From Sphingomonadaceae bacterium (lineage in GTDB: Bacteria > Pseudomonadota > Alphaproteobacteria > Sphingomonadales > Sphingomonadaceae), in the NCBI GenBank assembly GCA_947442095.1, contig CANEVG010000112.1, positions 1 through 9,773 on the forward strand: a stretch of 9,773 nucleotides of DNA. The letters are read 5' to 3'. The position numbers and the translations under genes were made by a program. Under the pieces are notes generated by a model. The model worked only from the letters and a program-made list of their open reading frames with translations. It did not search any database and was not told where the DNA came from. This document shows, piece by piece, positions 5,533 to 9,773 of this stretch. The stretch's first letter is position 1. Each line of letters opens with the position of its first letter.

Positions 5533-7737
5533 ATGCAAGGATTCAACGCAAGATATTTTTCACGGACAGCAGCGTTGATGCTTTGCACCAGCGCCGCATC
5601 AATAGCACAGGCCCAGACAGTGGGTAGCGAAGCCGCGGATGCCAACGAAATAATCGTGACCGCCACCAAGCGCGCCGAAAGCGTGCAGGATATTCCGATT
5701 GCCGTGTCGGCGATCGGCGGCGAATCGCTGTCTCGGTCGCGGGTGACGCAGGTTGATGAGCTGGTGACGCGCACGCCGAACCTGCAACTAACATCGACCG
5801 TGGGCAACAACACGCCGATCTTTGCCCTGCGCGGTGTGTCGATGTCGGATTTCAGCCTTAACCAATCAAGCCCGGTCGCGACCCTTTATGACGAGGTCTA
5901 CAAGGGCAATTTCGCGTTGCTTGGCGTCGCGCTTTTCGATCTGCAGCGGGTTGAGGTGTTGCGCGGGCCGCAAGGAACATTGTTTGGCAAAAATACCACC
6001 GGTGGTGCAGTCAACCTGATCAGCCGGGCGCCCGAACTGGGCGAAACCAACGGCTACCTGAACCTTGGCTATGGCAACTTCAATCGCTTCGATGTGAACG
6101 GGGCGATCAACGTGCCGCTGGGTGACAAATGGGCGCTGCGCGTAGCCGGCACCTGGTCGAAGGCTGACGGCTGGTTCAAGAATGTCATACCCGGCAAGAA
6201 GGATCTTGAGGGGGTCAGCGAATATGGCATCCGCGCCGCGTTGCGGTTTGAACCGACCGACGGCGTCGATCTGACGCTGCGGGGTTTCACCAGCTATCAG
6301 AACCCGACCAACTACGGGATTTTCGCCCAGCCCGAATCAATCAACCGCCCGGGGCTCGAGCAGCGCGAAATTGCTGCCAATGTCGATGATCAGCGGATTG
6401 CGCGCACTTATTCGCTGTCGCTGACCGCCAATGTCGAGATTTCGGACGCGTTGACGATCACCAGCATCACCGCTTGGGACAAAGGCAATCTTAGCTTTTT
6501 CGAAGACACCGATGGCCAAGCGATCCAGTTGCTGGAAATTCCCTACATCGCCCGAGCCAGCCAGTTTGCTCAGGATCTACGACTGACCAGCGACTTTGAC
6601 GGGCCGTTCAATTTCATTCTGGGCGCCTATTTCCACCGCGAAAGCGTGTTTAACGAAACCACGTTGCAAATTGGCAATGATATTGATTTCGACGGCATTC
6701 CAGGGATCACCGATGCCGATTGCGCCATCGGCTTCCCGCTGGCCTGCCAGTTCAACAACAGTTTCGACCAGTTGAAGAAAAGCTTTGCCATCTACTCCGA
6801 CGCCAACTTTGCGTTGAGCGAGCAATTGACGTTGCGCGGCGGCTTGCGCTTCACCCGCGACACCGGCGACCAGACCGATTTCCGCGCCGATGCCTTTGGC
6901 CCGAACGGGGTGCTTGTCACCAACCTCATCCCGCCGTCCAACCTGCGGTACGAGACCAACAACCTGTCGGGCAAGATCGGGCTGGATTACAAGTTCGACA
7001 ATGGCCAGTTGTTGTATGGCAGCTATAGCCGGGGCTATCGCGCCAATGGTTTCAATGCCCAGGCATTTTTCGACCCGTCCGAGCTTTCGGTTGCCGAACC
7101 AGAAATCATCGATGCGTTCGAAATGGGTTTGAAAAGCCAGTTTGCGGACCGGCGGGTGACGCTCAACCTGGCGGCATTTTACTATATATATTCGAACCAG
7201 CAGTTTCTGAACGTCGATCCGGTGACGGCGGCGCAGGTGCTTCTCAATATCCCGCGTTCGACAATCTATGGTTTCGAGGCGGAATTGCTGGCGCGACCGA
7301 CTGATAACATCACCCTGCGCGGCGGGCTGGGACTGTTGAGCACCGAGATCAAGGAAGGCACCGTGAGTGGCTTTGATGTGCAGGGCAACAAGCTGTCGAA
7401 CGCGCCATCGCTGTCATTCAACCTTGGTTTCGATGCGACGGTCATGGATGGCAACAGCGGCCGGTTAAGCCTGCACGGCGACATGTCCTATGCCGGGGCG
7501 CAGTTCTTCGAAGTGCGCAACATCCCGCGGTTGGAACAAGGTGCCTACGCGCTGCTGGGCGGTCGGATCGATTGGCAATCGGCCAATGGACGCTGGAACG
7601 CATCCGTCTGGGCCAAGAACCTCACCAACAAATTTTACTTCACTTCAAGGGTCGATCTGCTGTCGGGCTTTGGGCTTGACTATAATCACGTCGCGGCGCC
7701 GCGTACCTTCGGGGTGACGGTCGGGACAAAATTTTGA
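5533..7737 (+). CDS. TonB-dependent outer-membrane receptor
   Basis: This 734-residue receptor imports a ligand across the outer membrane using energy from TonB. A signal peptide (1-27, ending AQA-Q) is followed by a TonB box with EIIVTATK at 39-46. Next come the plug domain (about 50-165), with VEVLRGPQGTLFGKNTTGG starting at 140, and a long beta-barrel ending in phenylalanine, as outer-membrane proteins do. I prefer the ATG at 5533: AGGGG sits seven bases upstream and a clean signal peptide follows. A longer form from the ATG at 5503 would overlap the cytochrome stop as ATGA but would put charged residues ahead of the signal peptide. The style is typical of sphingomonads. Lying inside the operon, it probably takes up the amine or a related compound, though a metal-complex ligand cannot be excluded. 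Confidence 0.92.
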   Translation: MQGFNARYFSRTAALMLCTSAASIAQAQTVGSEAADANEIIVTATKRAESVQDIPIAVSAIGGESLSRSRVTQVDELVTRTPNLQLTSTVGNNTPIFALRGVSMSDFSLNQSSPVATLYDEVYKGNFALLGVALFDLQRVEVLRGPQGTLFGKNTTGGAVNLISRAPELGETNGYLNLGYGNFNRFDVNGAINVPLGDKWALRVAGTWSKADGWFKNVIPGKKDLEGVSEYGIRAALRFEPTDGVDLTLRGFTSYQNPTNYGIFAQPESINRPGLEQREIAANVDDQRIARTYSLSLTANVEISDALTITSITAWDKGNLSFFEDTDGQAIQLLEIPYIARASQFAQDLRLTSDFDGPFNFILGAYFHRESVFNETTLQIGNDIDFDGIPGITDADCAIGFPLACQFNNSFDQLKKSFAIYSDANFALSEQLTLRGGLRFTRDTGDQTDFRADAFGPNGVLVTNLIPPSNLRYETNNLSGKIGLDYKFDNGQLLYGSYSRGYRANGFNAQAFFDPSELSVAEPEIIDAFEMGLKSQFADRRVTLNLAAFYYIYSNQQFLNVDPVTAAQVLLNIPRSTIYGFEAELLARPTDNITLRGGLGLLSTEIKEGTVSGFDVQGNKLSNAPSLSFNLGFDATVMDGNSGRLSLHGDMSYAGAQFFEVRNIPRLEQGAYALLGGRIDWQSANGRWNASVWAKNLTNKFYFTSRVDLLSGFGLDYNHVAAPRTFGVTVGTKF

Positions 7738-7768
7738 CTGTGGCAAAAGCCGCCAATGGGAGGATCCA

Positions 7769-9172
7769 ATGTCTGAATACAAACTGCTGATCGGCGGTAA
7801 ACTGGTAGCCGGCGACATGGTGATGGATGTCATCAACCCGGCGACCGAGGAGGTCCTGGCGGTGTGTCCGCGCGGATCGCAAGCGCAGTTGGATGCTGCT
7901 GTTGCCGCCGCCAAGGCGGCGTTCAAGGGCTGGTCGCGGCAATCGATGGACGACCGCCGAGCCTGCATCAACCGGCTTGCCGACGCGATCGAGGCGCGGA
8001 CGACCGAGTTTGCTAGGCTTTTGACGCAGGAGCAGGGTAAGCCGCTGAGTGAATCAACCGCCGAGATTACCTACACGGCGGCCTTTCTGCGGTACCTCGC
8101 CTCGCTGGAACTGAAGGGCCGGATAATCGAGGACAATGACGTTCGCCGCGTCGAACTGCGCCGCAAGCCGCTGGGCGTCATCGGCTGCATCATCCCGTGG
8201 AACTTCCCGGTGCTGATCGTTGCCTTCAAAGCACCCGTCGCCCTGCTGGCCGGCAATACCATAGTCATCAAGCCGGCGCCGACGACGCCGCTGACGACGT
8301 TGCGAATAGGCGAATTGTGCGCCGAAATTTTCCCGGCCGGCGTTGTCAACATCATCACCGACCACAACGACCTTGGAGCCGCACTGACGGCGCACCCTGA
8401 TATTGCCAAAATATCTTTCACGGGATCGACCGAAACGGGGAAGAAAGTAATGGCGAGTGCCGCTTCGACCATCAAGCGGATCACGCTCGAACTCGGCGGC
8501 AACGATGCTGCAATCGTCATGCCCGACGCCGACCCAAAGACCGTCGCGCCAGGCATTTTCGGCGCAGCGACAATGAACGCCGGACAGGTCTGCCTGGCGG
8601 TCAAGCGGGTCTATGCGCATGAATCCATTTACGACGAGCTTTGTGCCGAACTGGCACGGCTGGCAGACGCCGCAATTGTCGATGACGGGTTGATGCAAGG
8701 CGCCCAGATCGGCCCGCTGCAGAACAAGATGCAGTATGAAAAGGTAAAGGGCTTCCTCGAGGACGCTCGGGCCAACGGCAATATCATCGCCGGTGGGCAG
8801 ATCGAGGACCGCTCTGGCTATTTCATCCGGCCCACCATCGTGCGCGATGTCGAAGACGGCTGCCGTATCGTAGACGAGGAACAGTTTGGGCCGATTTTGC
8901 CGGTCATTCGCTACGCCGATCCCCAGGTGGCGCTGGAACGCGCCAATGCATCCCCCTGGGGTCTTGGTGGGTCGGTTTGGGGCGCTGACCGCGACAAAGC
9001 CTATGACCTAGCCTGCGACATGGAGTCGGGCACCGTTTGGATCAACAAGCATCTCGACTTCGGGCCGAATATTCCGTTCGGCGGCGCAAAACAGTCCGGC
9101 ATCGGCGTTGAATTCGCCGAAGAAGGGCTGCATGAATTCACCCAGATTCAGGTGATCAACGAAGCCCGATGA
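7769..9172 (+). CDS. NAD(P)-dependent aldehyde dehydrogenase
   Basis: This 467-residue soluble enzyme of the aldehyde dehydrogenase superfamily oxidises an aldehyde to the carboxylic acid. All catalytic marks are present: PWNFP with N145, K168 in IVIKPA for the cofactor, FTGST at 217-221, the general base E241 in LELGG, the nucleophile C275 in GQVC, and EEQFGP at 370-375. It lacks a signal peptide, so it is cytoplasmic. GGGAGGA four bases before the ATG is a strong ribosome-binding site, needed because a 31-base gap separates it from the receptor gene. In this operon it should act on the aldehyde released by the amine dehydrogenase. The family is too broad to name the substrate; phenylacetaldehyde-like or alkyl aldehydes are both possible. 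Confidence 0.93.
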   Translation: MSEYKLLIGGKLVAGDMVMDVINPATEEVLAVCPRGSQAQLDAAVAAAKAAFKGWSRQSMDDRRACINRLADAIEARTTEFARLLTQEQGKPLSESTAEITYTAAFLRYLASLELKGRIIEDNDVRRVELRRKPLGVIGCIIPWNFPVLIVAFKAPVALLAGNTIVIKPAPTTPLTTLRIGELCAEIFPAGVVNIITDHNDLGAALTAHPDIAKISFTGSTETGKKVMASAASTIKRITLELGGNDAAIVMPDADPKTVAPGIFGAATMNAGQVCLAVKRVYAHESIYDELCAELARLADAAIVDDGLMQGAQIGPLQNKMQYEKVKGFLEDARANGNIIAGGQIEDRSGYFIRPTIVRDVEDGCRIVDEEQFGPILPVIRYADPQVALERANASPWGLGGSVWGADRDKAYDLACDMESGTVWINKHLDFGPNIPFGGAKQSGIGVEFAEEGLHEFTQIQVINEAR

Positions 9173-9773
9173 TCGACGCCCTTAGCCACAGTATCGGCAC
9201 GACCGAACCGCCACTGCTCGAATACACGATCGGCGAGGCGCTGGTCCGGGCGGCAGCCACTTGGCCCGATCAATTGGCGCTAGTATCCCGCCACCAGGGC
9301 ATTCGTTGGACATGGCGCGAGTTGCAGGGCGAGGTGGACCGGGTAGCGACCGGCCTGCTGGCGAACGGTTTTCAAAAGGGCGACCGCATCGGCATCTGGG
9401 CGCCCAATTGCGCAGAGTGGACCGTCACCCAGTTCGCCACGGCCAAGCTTGGGCTGATCCTTGTAACCATCAACCCTGCCTACCGGCTTTCCGAAGTCGA
9501 ATATGCCCTCAACAAGGTTGGTTGTGTCGGGCTGGTGACTTCGTCATCATTCAAGACCAGTGATTATGTAGCCATGTTGCGGGAGCTTGGCCCTCAACGG
9601 CTGCCGCATCTGCGGCTTATGGTGACGCTCGGGGAAACCCGGCACGCGGGCTTTCTTCCCTGGGCCGATTTACGCCTTCAACCTGACCATCCGCGTTTGG
9701 CCGAAATTGCGGCAAGGCTTGATCGCCTCGACCCGATTAATATTCAGTTCACCAGCGGGACGACGGGCTTTCC
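9169..9773 (+). CDS. Fatty-acyl-CoA-synthetase-like AMP-binding ligase, N-terminal part (cut by window end)
   Basis: The ATG at 9169 overlaps the aldehyde dehydrogenase stop as ATGA, and the frame is open to the last base, giving 201 codons of a protein usually about 540-570 residues long. It belongs to the ANL family, which activates an acid with ATP to the acyl-adenylate and then to the CoA thioester. Recognisable parts are an N-terminal WTWRELQ region (47-53), GIWAPNCAEW (75-84), a TAKLG to INPAYR stretch (91-106) typical of FadD-like synthetases, and the phosphate-binding FTSGTTG at 194-200. The arrangement is that of a fatty-acyl-CoA synthetase and not of phenylacetate-CoA ligase (PaaK). 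It would activate the acid formed by the preceding enzyme for degradation through a CoA pathway. Confidence 0.9.
   Translation, partial: MIDALSHSIGTTEPPLLEYTIGEALVRAAATWPDQLALVSRHQGIRWTWRELQGEVDRVATGLLANGFQKGDRIGIWAPNCAEWTVTQFATAKLGLILVTINPAYRLSEVEYALNKVGCVGLVTSSSFKTSDYVAMLRELGPQRLPHLRLMVTLGETRHAGFLPWADLRLQPDHPRLAEIAARLDRLDPINIQFTSGTTGF

Overview
The window looks like a chromosomal piece of an alphaproteobacterium, most likely a sphingomonad (Sphingomonadales). The grounds are moderately high GC, the style of the TonB-dependent receptor (an EIIVTATK-type TonB box followed by a standard plug), and the tight ATGA/GTGA gene overlaps. This placement is inference; no rRNA or other marker gene is present.

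Left part (1-922). The 5' end of a minus-strand proton-dependent oligopeptide (POT/PTR) transporter gene enters from the left edge. Its protein similarity stops after about 54 codons, so it may be broken. A complete tRNA-Pro(UGG) with encoded CCA follows at 414-490. Next come about 430 bases without a recognisable gene. They hold several strong inverted repeats, including a terminator-like hairpin at 605-637 and a near-perfect cruciform-like repeat at 775-812.

Right part (923-9773). A TetR-family regulator gene on the minus strand faces a nine-gene plus-strand cluster. The shared 159-bp gap carries candidate divergent promoters and repeated CAAA(n)TTTG dyads that fit an operator. The cluster is aauB-aauE-aauD-aauA (a tryptophan-tryptophylquinone amine dehydrogenase of the aromatic/methylamine dehydrogenase family plus its two export/disulfide factors), two small mono-haem c-type cytochromes, a TonB-dependent outer-membrane receptor, an NAD(P)-dependent aldehyde dehydrogenase, and the first 201 codons of a fatty-acyl-CoA-synthetase-like ligase cut by the window end. 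Most junctions overlap by 1-4 bases, so this is very probably one operon.

Read together, the genes describe a route for a primary amine. Possible uptake goes through the outer-membrane receptor. Periplasmic oxidative deamination by the TTQ enzyme gives an aldehyde plus ammonia, with electrons passed to c-type cytochromes. Cytoplasmic oxidation gives the acid, and CoA activation prepares it for beta-oxidation-like degradation. The substrate cannot be read from sequence; a hydrophobic aryl-alkyl or alkyl amine is the best guess. The usual TTQ maturation genes (mauG and relatives) and a blue-copper acceptor are absent from the window. The enzyme class is known. The less usual parts are the coupling to a TonB receptor and a fatty-acid-type CoA ligase, the two tandem mono-haem cytochromes, and two extra cysteines in the catalytic subunit.
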